NCBI GenBank assembly: GCA_964628435.1
Contig: CAZVON010000001.1
Span: 41,558 to 105,557 of the forward strand
Length of the DNA stretch: 64,000 bases
From: CAZVON01 sp964628435
GTDB lineage: Bacteria > Patescibacteriota > Microgenomatia > Levybacterales > UBA12049
Direction: 5' to 3'
Position numbers and translations under genes: made by a program. Shown in pieces: positions 27,252 through 34,978 of this stretch. Every line of letters begins with the position of its first letter. Position 1 is the stretch's first letter. The notes below the pieces were generated by a model. That model was not told the origin of the DNA. It worked only from the letters and a program-made list of their open reading frames with translations, and did no database searches.

Positions 27252-27870
27252 ATTGAAGTCTGCTATTTTTTAGATCGCTATTTTTGAAGGGAACGCTTAC
27301 GAAATGAAGTATTAAAAAAAGTAGAGAGAATAAAAAGGCGACTTTGAATATGTTTTCCACTCGGTCGTGATTTAGGTGAAAAAACTTCAATACCTTGTAT
27401 GTAAATGTCTTTTTATATGCGTTCTCTCGTTCTTTCAGGTGAGGCTCAATCACTTCTTTTTCTGTTTTTACGCTACTATCTTTCCATAATTCTCTTGTCC
27501 ACCAATGATGCTTCATTTCTTGTTCATATTCCCACTCTTGAGATTGATAACCAGATTGTGTTGCTATGTTCTGCAACCACACTCCGAAAAATAAACTTAT
27601 CAAAATAAAACAGATACCTAAGATAAGCCAAATTGTTGCTTCTTCTGGTTTCCCAAACACAATAATTGCAGTAAGAATAGCACCTTCCAGTGTTATCAGT
27701 TGAGATATAGACGAGGAATGATCCTCGGACAATTTTTCAGACTTTTCTGAATGTTTTTCCAAGAACCGCTCATGCCTTGCTTTTTCTTGTTCTATGTTGT
27801 TCCGATTGACAGGCTCAAGCTGTTTTTTGATAAAGTTTTCTAAATCTTTTTTTAGATCATCATTTTGCAT
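27217..27870 (-). CDS. Coiled-coil membrane protein, unknown
   Basis: The 217-aa protein has a charged N-terminal coiled coil (about residues 1-55), a TM hairpin (about 58-100; LEGAILTAIIVF and IWLILGICFILISLFFGVWL), a charged middle and a further TM near 178-196. The arrangement of cytosolic coil plus TM hairpin recalls membrane effectors of some defence systems, but no motif proves that. It overlaps the next gene. Confidence 0.6.
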   Translation of the reverse strand: MQNDDLKKDLENFIKKQLEPVNRNNIEQEKARHERFLEKHSEKSEKLSEDHSSSISQLITLEGAILTAIIVFGKPEEATIWLILGICFILISLFFGVWLQNIATQSGYQSQEWEYEQEMKHHWWTRELWKDSSVKTEKEVIEPHLKERENAYKKTFTYKVLKFFHLNHDRVENIFKVAFLFSLLFLILHFVSVPFKNSDLKNSRLQYDRSYHFYNPR

Positions 27871-27899
27871 AGGTTCAACAGTTAGTAAGAAAACTATTT

Positions 27900-28322
27900 T
27901 TAACTCTCAAAATCCTTAATAACATTAAGTAAATAATTACCGATAACAGGGGCTAACTCTTTACTTTCATCATGCGTTGGTGCTTCCCCACCTATATTCC
28001 ATAAAACCCAAAAACCAACAGTTATTCTAATATCCATATCTTTATCCTTTTCTACAAACTCCATAAAATTATCAATACCTTCTGGCATTTGTTTATCTAA
28101 TTCTGCAAGCTGTTTTAGTATTTGCTCCTTTTTCTCATCACTTACTTTATCCCTCAAAAGGTATAGTCCTACACCAGCAACAGTCATAAAAAAATCCCAA
28201 TCATTCAATGGGTGTTTACTTTTATTTAATACAGATGTCAAAACTGGATATTGCTTTTTAAGTGGTGCAATAACTCCAATTACTGCTATGTTTATTCCTT
28301 TTACAAGAAGATTGGCGTCCAT
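27900..28322 (-). CDS. Hypothetical protein, 140 aa
   Basis: Mostly helical, with one moderately hydrophobic start (LVKGINIAVIGVIAPL) and an acidic C terminus. Its start is 2 nt from the stop of the DUF5655-type gene, so the two are probably one unit. No family recognised. Confidence 0.6.
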   Translation of the reverse strand: MDANLLVKGINIAVIGVIAPLKKQYPVLTSVLNKSKHPLNDWDFFMTVAGVGLYLLRDKVSDEKKEQILKQLAELDKQMPEGIDNFMEFVEKDKDMDIRITVGFWVLWNIGGEAPTHDESKELAPVIGNYLLNVIKDFES

Positions 28323-28324
28323 AA

Positions 28325-29248
28325 CTACTCAGAAAATTTCTTATACACCTGCTTGACTAACGCTATTGCATAGTCAATATCTTCTGCATTATCAATATCA
28401 AACTGCGTTACATGTTTGTTGTAATACTCAAAACTTTTTTTTCTATATCTCGTCCTTTTTTCTGGGTCTTTCAAGTCTTCTGGTTTCACTCGGTATAGTT
28501 CAAGAAGTATTTTAGATGACCTAATCTGAACATTAAAAACTACCTTATTTTCAATGTTAAAACCAATGTAGTATTTTGTAGGGTGTATCTCAAAGCGGGA
28601 ATCAAGTTCTAAAACTCGCTGCGAAAATTCATTAAATAATTCTTTTGCCTTACTCCATGTAGGTTTTATATGATCTTCAACAGAGTATTGTTTTATCTCT
28701 CTTGAAACTCGTTCAACATTCTGATTTTTCGCGATAGTCTTTATGCTCTCGCTTTTTTCAGAAGGTTTTATCTGATTAAGATAAACTAAATCGTTATCAT
28801 ATTTTTTCGTTTCCCATAATTCCATAGGTAAATTTTGAAAGCCAATAGCTTCTTGTTGGTACCTGGTAAATGAAGATGCGATAAATAATACTTTTGATTG
28901 CGACCAGTCAATATCGTCTTTGCGTAAATTCTTTTTACACTTCTCATTATATTCCAATACGAAATCTGCTTTGTTATTAAGGAGAAGGGCTAAATAGGCG
29001 TATCCTTGATCTATAACACTAATACTTCTATCCTTTTTATACTCAATAACGACAAACGATTTTAATTCCTCGTCAAATGCCAGTGTATCAATTCTTAAAT
29101 TATTGAGGGGAAATTCAGAGGAAACAAAGCTCAAATTAAAAAGCTCATCAAGGTTTTTCTCAACAAGACTTTGTATGCTTTTTTCTAAGTCAATTTTCTT
29201 CTCTTTAATTGTAATGAGTTTATCGCCAGATTGTTTATAGATTGGCAT
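28325..29248 (-). CDS. DUF5655-type protein with PD-(D/E)XK-like N-terminal region
   Basis: The 307-aa protein begins MPIYKQSGDKLITIKEKKID and includes NLRIDTLAFDEELKSFVVIEYKK, a D-x(n)-ExK pattern like that of PD-(D/E)XK nucleases. A C-terminal region (IKPTWSKAKELFNEFSQRVL to YAIALVKQVYKKF) matches what I know as DUF5655 (predicted transport/restriction-associated proteins). It is often mobile. Function unproven; a DNA-related or defence role within the element is plausible. Confidence 0.7.
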   Translation of the reverse strand: MPIYKQSGDKLITIKEKKIDLEKSIQSLVEKNLDELFNLSFVSSEFPLNNLRIDTLAFDEELKSFVVIEYKKDRSISVIDQGYAYLALLLNNKADFVLEYNEKCKKNLRKDDIDWSQSKVLFIASSFTRYQQEAIGFQNLPMELWETKKYDNDLVYLNQIKPSEKSESIKTIAKNQNVERVSREIKQYSVEDHIKPTWSKAKELFNEFSQRVLELDSRFEIHPTKYYIGFNIENKVVFNVQIRSSKILLELYRVKPEDLKDPEKRTRYRKKSFEYYNKHVTQFDIDNAEDIDYAIALVKQVYKKFSE

Positions 29249-29308
29249 AGCAGCAGTATTCTACCAGAAACGAAGCGTATTTACGAAATGACAAATAGGA
29301 AATAGTAA

Positions 29309-29596
29309 TTAGATTGCAATAATAAATATGTACAATCCAAGCAAAAAGGACAGGATAAATATAATCTTTGAGGCAATACTTCCAAAGCTAAATTTTTTTG
29401 AAAGAATAGATTTTGCAAGAAAAAGGAAAATGATTGCTGAAAGAATGAGGAAAGATAATTTATTTGGTAGATAGCCTCCGCCTGTAGCTTCTTGAGCTAC
29501 TACACCTCTATCAAGGGTATTGTAGGTAAAAAGAAGCCAAAGATACATGGCTCCTATAAAAGATATAATTCTTAAAGCTACCCGTAATATCTTCAT
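29309..29596 (-). CDS. Small three-TM membrane protein
   Basis: The 95-aa protein has TMs near residues 10-28, 46-64 and 72-94 and a Gly-rich loop (VAQEATGGGYLPNK). Its start abuts the stop of the following coiled-coil gene (29597), so they are cotranscribed. It resembles the small conjugation-like TrbC/pilin-type membrane proteins only in topology; no firm family. Confidence 0.55.
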   Translation of the reverse strand: MKILRVALRIISFIGAMYLWLLFTYNTLDRGVVAQEATGGGYLPNKLSFLILSAIIFLFLAKSILSKKFSFGSIASKIIFILSFLLGLYIFIIAI

Positions 29597-30097
29597 TTAG
29601 TTGCTTATACCTAACAGAGCGTTTATTTCAGCAAGTTTTTGCCGGAGAGGATATGCATTATTCTCATCCTCCTGTATGAGAGTACCCAATTTTGCTTCCA
29701 TATCTTTTATACTTGCCAAACACTCATCTTTTGTATTTGTATAGTCATCGCATTGCTTGCGTGCATCGTCAATTTGCTTTCTTAAATTATCTTCTCGTTC
29801 TTTACCCTTCCTTAGCGCTTCTTCAATTTGCGCTTTATAATTCCCAAGTTTTTGCGGTTCCTCTAGGCTTAGTTCCTTATTTGAGGTAGGAATTTGATAA
29901 GTATTAACCTTTTGCAATGGAGACGATGTAGCAGATGGTGCAAATTGTGTTTGGGAAGGAGCAGGAGTTGCAGTGCTATTTGATACTACGCTCTGACCTC
30001 TTCCTACAAAATACACAATTATGACTATTGCAAGAAACAGAGGAATAAATAAAGAGTTACGGAAAATTACAATCTTATGGTTTTTTTGCTTCTTCAT
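29597..30097 (-). CDS. Membrane-anchored coiled-coil protein
   Basis: The ATG at 30097 (MKKQKNHKIVIFRNSLFIP) is preferred over 30139. One TM (about residues 12-31) is followed by a Ser/Thr/Pro-rich linker and a coiled coil of about 80 aa (LGNYKAQIEEALRKGKERED onward) with two Cys. Element cargo; unknown role. Confidence 0.6.
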   Translation of the reverse strand: MKKQKNHKIVIFRNSLFIPLFLAIVIIVYFVGRGQSVVSNSTATPAPSQTQFAPSATSSPLQKVNTYQIPTSNKELSLEEPQKLGNYKAQIEEALRKGKEREDNLRKQIDDARKQCDDYTNTKDECLASIKDMEAKLGTLIQEDENNAYPLRQKLAEINALLGISN

Positions 30098-30216
30098 ACA
30101 TGGTATTCTTCTTTCGGCTGTACAGTAGAAATAGCACAATAATACAGTCTATATTCTTAATTACTCTATGTTTACTGCGTTGTCGTTCTTCACTGATTAT
30201 ATCATAGTTCTAGTTG

Positions 30217-30435
30217 ATGTTATCAAAAACAAGTCTTGCGCAATCAATAGGAAAAAAGGTGAAGGAGGTAAGAGAAGGTAAAAAAGTCTCTCAAGAGGAG
30301 CTTGCGCATAAAGCAGGGCTTTATAGAACCTATATCGGACACATTGAGGTTGGTAGGTATATGCCCTCTGCTTACACTTTATACAAAATCGCGCAAGCAT
30401 TGAACATTAAATCTTCCGACATTCTTCCTTTTTAG
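30217..30435 (+). CDS. XRE-family HTH regulator
   Basis: The 72-aa protein consists of a Cro/CI-type helix-turn-helix: IGKKVKEVREGKKVSQEELA, HKAGLYRTYIGHIEVGRYMP, LYKIAQALNIKSSDILPF. ATG 30217 is preferred to the preceding TTG. It is divergent from the minus-strand cargo, so it may be the element's repressor. Confidence 0.88.
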   Translation: MLSKTSLAQSIGKKVKEVREGKKVSQEELAHKAGLYRTYIGHIEVGRYMPSAYTLYKIAQALNIKSSDILPF

Positions 30436-30440
30436 AGAAA

Positions 30441-30719
30441 TTACCAGATGGGTTCATTACCCCTTCTTGCTATTTCGGCTCTTTTGTCTTCTCTCCATGA
30501 GCTTTGCTCTACTCTCATTGCTTGCAGATAATCTTTGCGAACCATCTTCTCCATAATATCTTCCTTAAGAAATCTTCTATCTCCTCTTGCTCCAACTCTA
30601 AAACACCTTACATATCCTTTCTTTACCCATTGACGCAAAGTGTTGGGATGCACTTGCAGTCTTTGGGTTACATATTTCATAGAAAGTAGTTCTGGTAGTT
30701 CTTTATTATCGTAGTCCAT
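30441..30719 (-). CDS. MerR/excisionase-type HTH protein
   Basis: The 92-aa protein has a winged-helix DNA-binding motif, LSMKYVTQRLQVHPNTLRQW then KKGYVRCFRVGARGDRRFLK, typical of excisionase/MerR-like small regulators. A second protein of the same type is encoded at 33178-33384. Convergent with the XRE gene. Confidence 0.8.
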   Translation of the reverse strand: MDYDNKELPELLSMKYVTQRLQVHPNTLRQWVKKGYVRCFRVGARGDRRFLKEDIMEKMVRKDYLQAMRVEQSSWREDKRAEIARRGNEPIW

Positions 30720-31167
30720 AACAAGTCAATTTAATAATTTTTTTTGGGAAAATGCAAATTGAAAACCTACCATTACTTAACATTATGACCGAAAAAGCCC
30801 GGGCGGCTAACCGCAAGTAAGCACAGAAACTAAATCATTTCCGCTATATGTTTTTCTGCCTTATTGAGATGGGTTTGTACTTGCATGTATTATGCTAAAA
30901 CTGTGCTTGTTATATCTACATCATCTCTGCATTTTTGAAGGTCGTAGGCGCATCTAGTGAGCCTTGCAAGGGTTCCTAAATCGTTTCCTCAATGGCAATG
31001 CTCGCATCTGTTTAATTTTCATAAACCCTACCTCATTTATCTTTTATTAGAACCTACTATCAATTTACAGAAAAGGTACGGGGGGCTGGACAGGATACTA
31101 CCTTACTTTTTGTTGGAATATAAATATGTATCTGTTCGGATTAGCGCGTAAAAAATATAGGCTAATA
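30720..31167. other. Intergenic region of the element, 448 bp, no firm gene
   Basis: No complete gene could be supported. The plus strand has a short GC-rich block (AAGCCCGGGCGGCTAACCGC at about 30795) and a G-run (GGTACGGGGGGCTGGACAGG at about 31075), both unlike the AT-rich surroundings. A decayed small Cys-rich frame lies at 30890-31022. The region adjoins the RepO-like gene group and might hold an origin or regulatory site, which is speculation. Confidence 0.4.
30890..31022 (-). pseudogene. Possible remnant of a small Cys-rich (zinc-ribbon-like) protein
   Basis: On the minus strand, removing one A from the AAAA run after the ATG at 31022 gives MKLNRCEHCH, then a UGA, then GNDLGTLARLTRCAYDLQKC and RDDVDITSTVLA. 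CxxC and a distant Cys pair suggest a small zinc-binding protein that has a frameshift and a stop. Evidence is composition only. Confidence 0.3.
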
Positions 31168-31422
31168 CTATAGTTTAGTTTTCCTTTTTAGGTAGCTCAT
31201 CACTTTTACATTGAAAATCTTCCCTTTGTTCCGAACGCTTGGGTCTTGTTCAATTTCAGAAGCAAACTGAAAAAACATACTAGAAGGAAGTCCCAAGTGG
31301 TAAGCCTTGAGATAAAAATTAAAACTTGTAGGATTATTTGGCTCTATTCTTTTCCATGCTTCTAATGCAGAAAATTGAGCTTCATTCTGTGGTTGAAATG
31401 TGTAGGGATTAACTTTTTTCAT
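31168..31422 (-). CDS. Hypothetical protein, 84 aa
   Basis: Short helical protein (EAQFSALEAWKRIEPNNPTS; LPSSMFFQFASEIEQDPSVR) with a basic C terminus. Next to the RepO-like gene in the element, perhaps a replication-associated factor; no family recognised. Confidence 0.5.
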   Translation of the reverse strand: MKKVNPYTFQPQNEAQFSALEAWKRIEPNNPTSFNFYLKAYHLGLPSSMFFQFASEIEQDPSVRNKGKIFNVKVMSYLKRKTKL

Positions 31423-31460
31423 GTTTGAAAATAATTAAATGCGATACCTTTCTTTATCGC

Positions 31461-31988
31461 TTATCTATATTTATCTTTCATTATTTCTTTCACCGAAGAA
31501 AACTCACCATTATTTGATCTTGATACTTCCTTTTTTGGTAAGAGTTGGAGATTACTTTTTTGGGAAAACTCATCTTCCTCTTTTGGTAAGGTTTCTATTC
31601 CTGTTTCAGGAAGTTCTTCATTCCCATTTTGGGAAGTTTTATGAGGCAGATTTTTACCTACTACTTTCTTGAGTTTTGATATAAGTAATTCTTTTTTATT
31701 TGCCTCTGTCAATAAAAAATCTTCATTTATTCTAAATTCCATTGTCTTGTTATTTTTGATAACAGAGGTGTTTTGGAGAAGTATTTCCATAACTTCCCCT
31801 GCATGACTTGGGCTTATTCCAACAATTTGTAGGTTTGATAAATTAAACCTTGCCCACTTCCTATGACAACCATAAGTTAATCTTGCAATTAAAAACATTA
31901 TCTTTAGCTCACGCTTTGTAAAATGATTAAGCAGAATACTATGAAGTATTTTATTTGGGATTTTTGTAAAGTTTTCAGTCTTTTCCAT
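31461..31988 (-). CDS. Phage RepO-like replication/winged-helix protein
   Basis: The 175-aa protein starts with FTKIPNKILHSILLNHFTKR, then ELKIMFLIARLTYGCHRKWA and NLSNLQIVGISPSHAGEVME, resembling the N-terminal winged-helix domain of lambda-type replication protein O (PF04492-like). The second half is polar and low complexity. It suggests the element can replicate or at least descends from a phage or plasmid. Confidence 0.7.
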   Translation of the reverse strand: MEKTENFTKIPNKILHSILLNHFTKRELKIMFLIARLTYGCHRKWARFNLSNLQIVGISPSHAGEVMEILLQNTSVIKNNKTMEFRINEDFLLTEANKKELLISKLKKVVGKNLPHKTSQNGNEELPETGIETLPKEEDEFSQKSNLQLLPKKEVSRSNNGEFSSVKEIMKDKYR

Positions 31989-32003
31989 ATTCTTTTTGCA
32001 ACC

Positions 32004-32255
32004 TTATTCTTGTGAATAAATGCGTGTTTTTAGTTCGTTTATATTCTCTACCAAGTCGCGAGCAACAACTGTAATCTCTCTATTCCAATACCTTTCTATT
32101 GTTTCTTTTGCTTTATGGTCCGGATCATCAAAAACGAAGAAGAAAAAGCGTCTATCTCCTTTTTCAAGACGCAACAGGGGAAAACCTATTGTTTTAAGAA
32201 CAACAGATTGATAGAAGTCGCTACTTTTGTATTCCTTTATATTTTCCATTTTCAT
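32004..32255 (-). CDS. DUF5659-like small protein
   Basis: The 83-aa protein has YKSSDFYQSVVLKTIGFPLL, RRFFFFVFDDPDHKAKETIE and a Lys/Glu helix, similar in wording to DUF5659 proteins seen next to phage and mobile-element primases. Function unknown. Overlaps the 51-codon ORF upstream by 35 nt. Confidence 0.55.
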   Translation of the reverse strand: MKMENIKEYKSSDFYQSVVLKTIGFPLLRLEKGDRRFFFFVFDDPDHKAKETIERYWNREITVVARDLVENINELKTRIYSQE

Positions 32256-32376
32256 TTTTAATTACCTCAATAAGTTCTCTTGTTTTTCTTTCCTTTACTG
32301 ACCGGTGAAGAATTGCCACGGCTTCACAAATGTTGTTTATTAAAGCCTCTTGTTTACCTTGCGGTAAATTCTCCAT
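32221..32376 (-). CDS. Possible 51-aa small protein
   Basis: Open frame beginning MENLPQGKQEALINNICEAV and ending NENGKYKGIQK, a plausible helical small protein in the element. It sits in an otherwise empty interval between two accepted genes, with its 3' end overlapping the DUF5659-like start. No strong ribosome site is visible. Confidence 0.4.
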   Translation of the reverse strand: MENLPQGKQEALINNICEAVAILHRSVKERKTRELIEVIKNENGKYKGIQK

Positions 32377-32455
32377 GAGGTTAGCCTACGAAGAAATTGA
32401 AGGATAAGTGAATAGAATAAGGTCTATTTTTTAGAGGCTAAAAATAAAATAATCC

Positions 32456-33121
32456 CTATTTTTTTAGTGTGGGTTGAACGGATAATTTTATTCGCTTGCT
32501 ACCATTCTTACCTATATTTTTAAAAGAAACTTTCGCATTCTCAAATTGAGTGCTTAATCTCTTGTTCAGGCGAAAAATCATAGCATCAATGGTTCTATTG
32601 TCGGGCTTTGGTAATTTTCGTTTTTCAAACTCATTTCTTATTACATTGGCACTTATCCCCTCTTGCCCTGCGTTTGTTGCAAGTCCAACAAGTAAAGCAC
32701 TCTTATTTACTTTCGTACCCACAGGCAAAGTCTTACTTGAAAAGAAACATTTCCCGAACGGAAGAAGATATAGGGTATCGTTTTCAAACTTAAAATTTCT
32801 TTTCCATACTTCTTTTAATAGTTCCGGCTGTAAATCTAAATTTTTGCTCACCCATTCTTGAGCTTTTCTAAGGTCAAACACAACCATATAGCTTCCTTTT
32901 GGAGCATTTGAAAAATCTACCGGAGCTAATGTCTCTAGCAATCCTTCTTTTTGAAGAAAAAAGGGTGTTTTGAAATGCTTGTAAATATAATTTACTTTTT
33001 GCCCCAATTCGGAAACACGACCTGTTTCCGTTGCGATATAGATAATTCCGGTATCCGATTTCCTTAATACCTCCGCGCAGAGTTCAAGAGCATCATCAAT
33101 AACTGCTTCATCTATTTTCAT
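32456..33121 (-). CDS. Hypothetical protein, 221 aa, possible C-terminal winged helix
   Basis: N-terminal half is alpha/beta (TGIIYIATETGRVSELGQKV; GSYMVVFDLRKAQEWVSKNL). The C-terminal half (GISANVIRNEFEKRKLPKPD then IDAMIFRLNKRLS) looks like a winged-helix DNA-binding domain. First minus-strand gene opposite the integrase module; possibly regulatory. No family recognised. Confidence 0.55.
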   Translation of the reverse strand: MKIDEAVIDDALELCAEVLRKSDTGIIYIATETGRVSELGQKVNYIYKHFKTPFFLQKEGLLETLAPVDFSNAPKGSYMVVFDLRKAQEWVSKNLDLQPELLKEVWKRNFKFENDTLYLLPFGKCFFSSKTLPVGTKVNKSALLVGLATNAGQEGISANVIRNEFEKRKLPKPDNRTIDAMIFRLNKRLSTQFENAKVSFKNIGKNGSKRIKLSVQPTLKK

Positions 33122-33177
33122 ATTGCATATTACATTAACTTATGATAAGTTAGTATTTATTAGTAATTATATCAAAT

Positions 33178-33384
33178 ATGACAATGTCCACAACTCCCAA
33201 TTTTGATAACCTTCCACCACTCTTGCGACTTAATCAGACGGCAGAGTTATTAAGTGTAAGTGTTTGGACACTAAGGAATTGGGATAAAAAAGGAATACTC
33301 AAATCTGTAAGAGTAGGAACACGAAAAGACAGAAGATATAAAAAAGAAGATATTATAAAAATCCTACAAAAAGGATTGAAGTAA
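33178..33384 (+). CDS. Excisionase/MerR-type HTH protein
   Basis: The 68-aa protein has LLRLNQTAELLSVSVWTLRN and WDKKGILKSVRVGTRKDRRY, a small winged HTH. It lies 14 nt upstream of the serine recombinase and is probably its directionality factor or regulator, as commonly seen for integrase-adjacent small HTH proteins. Confidence 0.8.
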   Translation: MTMSTTPNFDNLPPLLRLNQTAELLSVSVWTLRNWDKKGILKSVRVGTRKDRRYKKEDIIKILQKGLK

Positions 33385-33398
33385 TTATTTTATTTAAT

Positions 33399-34970
33399 AT
33401 GGAAAATAAATTCAAAATCCGTGCAGTAATCTATGCTAGAGTTAGCACTAAAGAACAAGCAGACGATAAGATTTCTATACCATCTCAAATTACTGATTGT
33501 AGAAGAATTATCATTGAAAAAGGATGGGAATTAGCAAGAGAGCCTTTTATAGATGAAGGGATAAGTGGACATCTTCTTGAAGAAAGACTTGGACTACAAA
33601 AACTGCTAACTGACGCACGGCAACATCTTTTTGACTTGGTAATAGTAAAAGACTTTGATAGGTTTGCCCGCAATCGTGCATCAGCAACGATTGTGCGTGA
33701 GGAATTGAAGGAATTATTTATTCAAACATATTCACTCAATACTCCGGTTGAACCAAAAAACCCTAAATCATACGACCCCACTGATGACGATTTAGGCATT
33801 ATGGTTGAAGGATATAGCGATACTATGTCAGAAATTGAAAGAAACAAAATTAGAAGAAGAATGATGATGGGTAAAGTCGCAATAGCAAAAGCAGGAAAAA
33901 TTCCCAACAATGTCCCTTATGGATATTTCATTCATAGATGGTTTGATGATAAAGGTAAAGCCCAACGAGAGGTAAAAGTAAATAAAGAACAAGCTAAAAT
34001 TGTTAGATGGGTTTTTGATGAGTATGTTAAGGGGAAGGGGATGCTCCAAATAGCCTTTGAGCTTAATCAAAAGGGAATAAAAGCGTCAAGGGGAAACCTT
34101 TGGAGAAGACAAGCTATTAAGTATATGCTCCAAAATGAAACCTATACAGGAAAGGTTCTATGGGGTTGGAGACATGCAGAATATAAAAAGAACAAACAAA
34201 GACAATTACGAAATCACAAAGGACTCATTGAGGATGGAAAGCATACGGCAATTATTCCATCTGAAATTTTTGAGCTTGCGCAAAAAGAGAAAAAGATTAG
34301 GGGCAACTCTCAAAAAGGTAGAGCAAAATTAAGTAGAGGATTACTCACAGGGATTGCTAAATGTATCCGTTGCGGTTCCGGCGTAAGCTATCTAACCCGC
34401 CATCATAAAAGAAAGAAGAAAAACCCAAAATGGAACGACACTACTACCTACGAATATCTTTGTGGTGGATATAAATATAGTGGAATTTGCCAACGCAGGG
34501 TTATATCTGCAACAAGACTGGAAGAATTTACGCTAAATCAGATAAGAAATTTAATAAATAACCCCACAGCAAGAGAGCGCTTAATACTTGATAGAAACAT
34601 AACTATTACCGATGACTTCAAGGAAGAATATAGCCATGCAGAAAAGACACTTGCTGATATTGCCCGTAGGCGAGAAAGGGTTAAAGAAGCTCAAGAAGCA
34701 GGAATTGATAGTCTTGAGGTGTATGCAGAGCGCACAAAGAAGCTGGATGAAGAAGAATTAAAATACCATGCGGTAGCGGGTGATTATCAAAATAAGGTTC
34801 GGATACTTTATGAGCGTAAGGAAGAACTGGAAAAATTCACAAAATCATTAGACGACTTTAATACTCTATGGGATAATTCAGAGCTTGAAGAAAAGAAGCA
34901 CTTTCTAAGAATGGTTATTAAGGAAATACGAGCAGGTAACGGCAAAATAGAAATAGACTTTCGGTTCTAG
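33399..34970 (+). CDS. Large serine recombinase (integrase)
   Basis: The 523-aa protein has the resolvase catalytic domain RAVIYARVSTKEQADD (Ser nucleophile in RVST), VIVKDFDRFARN, and SEIERNKIRRRMMMGK, then a recombinase domain (GMLQIAFELNQKGIKASRGN), a zinc-ribbon domain (CIRCGSG then CGGYKYSGICQ) and a coiled coil. Typical of large serine integrases, which cut attB and attP at a 2-bp core and need a directionality factor for excision. It ends 49 bp from the right attachment core, as expected for the integrase of this element. Confidence 0.95.
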   Translation: MENKFKIRAVIYARVSTKEQADDKISIPSQITDCRRIIIEKGWELAREPFIDEGISGHLLEERLGLQKLLTDARQHLFDLVIVKDFDRFARNRASATIVREELKELFIQTYSLNTPVEPKNPKSYDPTDDDLGIMVEGYSDTMSEIERNKIRRRMMMGKVAIAKAGKIPNNVPYGYFIHRWFDDKGKAQREVKVNKEQAKIVRWVFDEYVKGKGMLQIAFELNQKGIKASRGNLWRRQAIKYMLQNETYTGKVLWGWRHAEYKKNKQRQLRNHKGLIEDGKHTAIIPSEIFELAQKEKKIRGNSQKGRAKLSRGLLTGIAKCIRCGSGVSYLTRHHKRKKKNPKWNDTTTYEYLCGGYKYSGICQRRVISATRLEEFTLNQIRNLINNPTARERLILDRNITITDDFKEEYSHAEKTLADIARRRERVKEAQEAGIDSLEVYAERTKKLDEEELKYHAVAGDYQNKVRILYERKEELEKFTKSLDDFNTLWDNSELEEKKHFLRMVIKEIRAGNGKIEIDFRF

Positions 34971-34978
34971 TTATAAGT

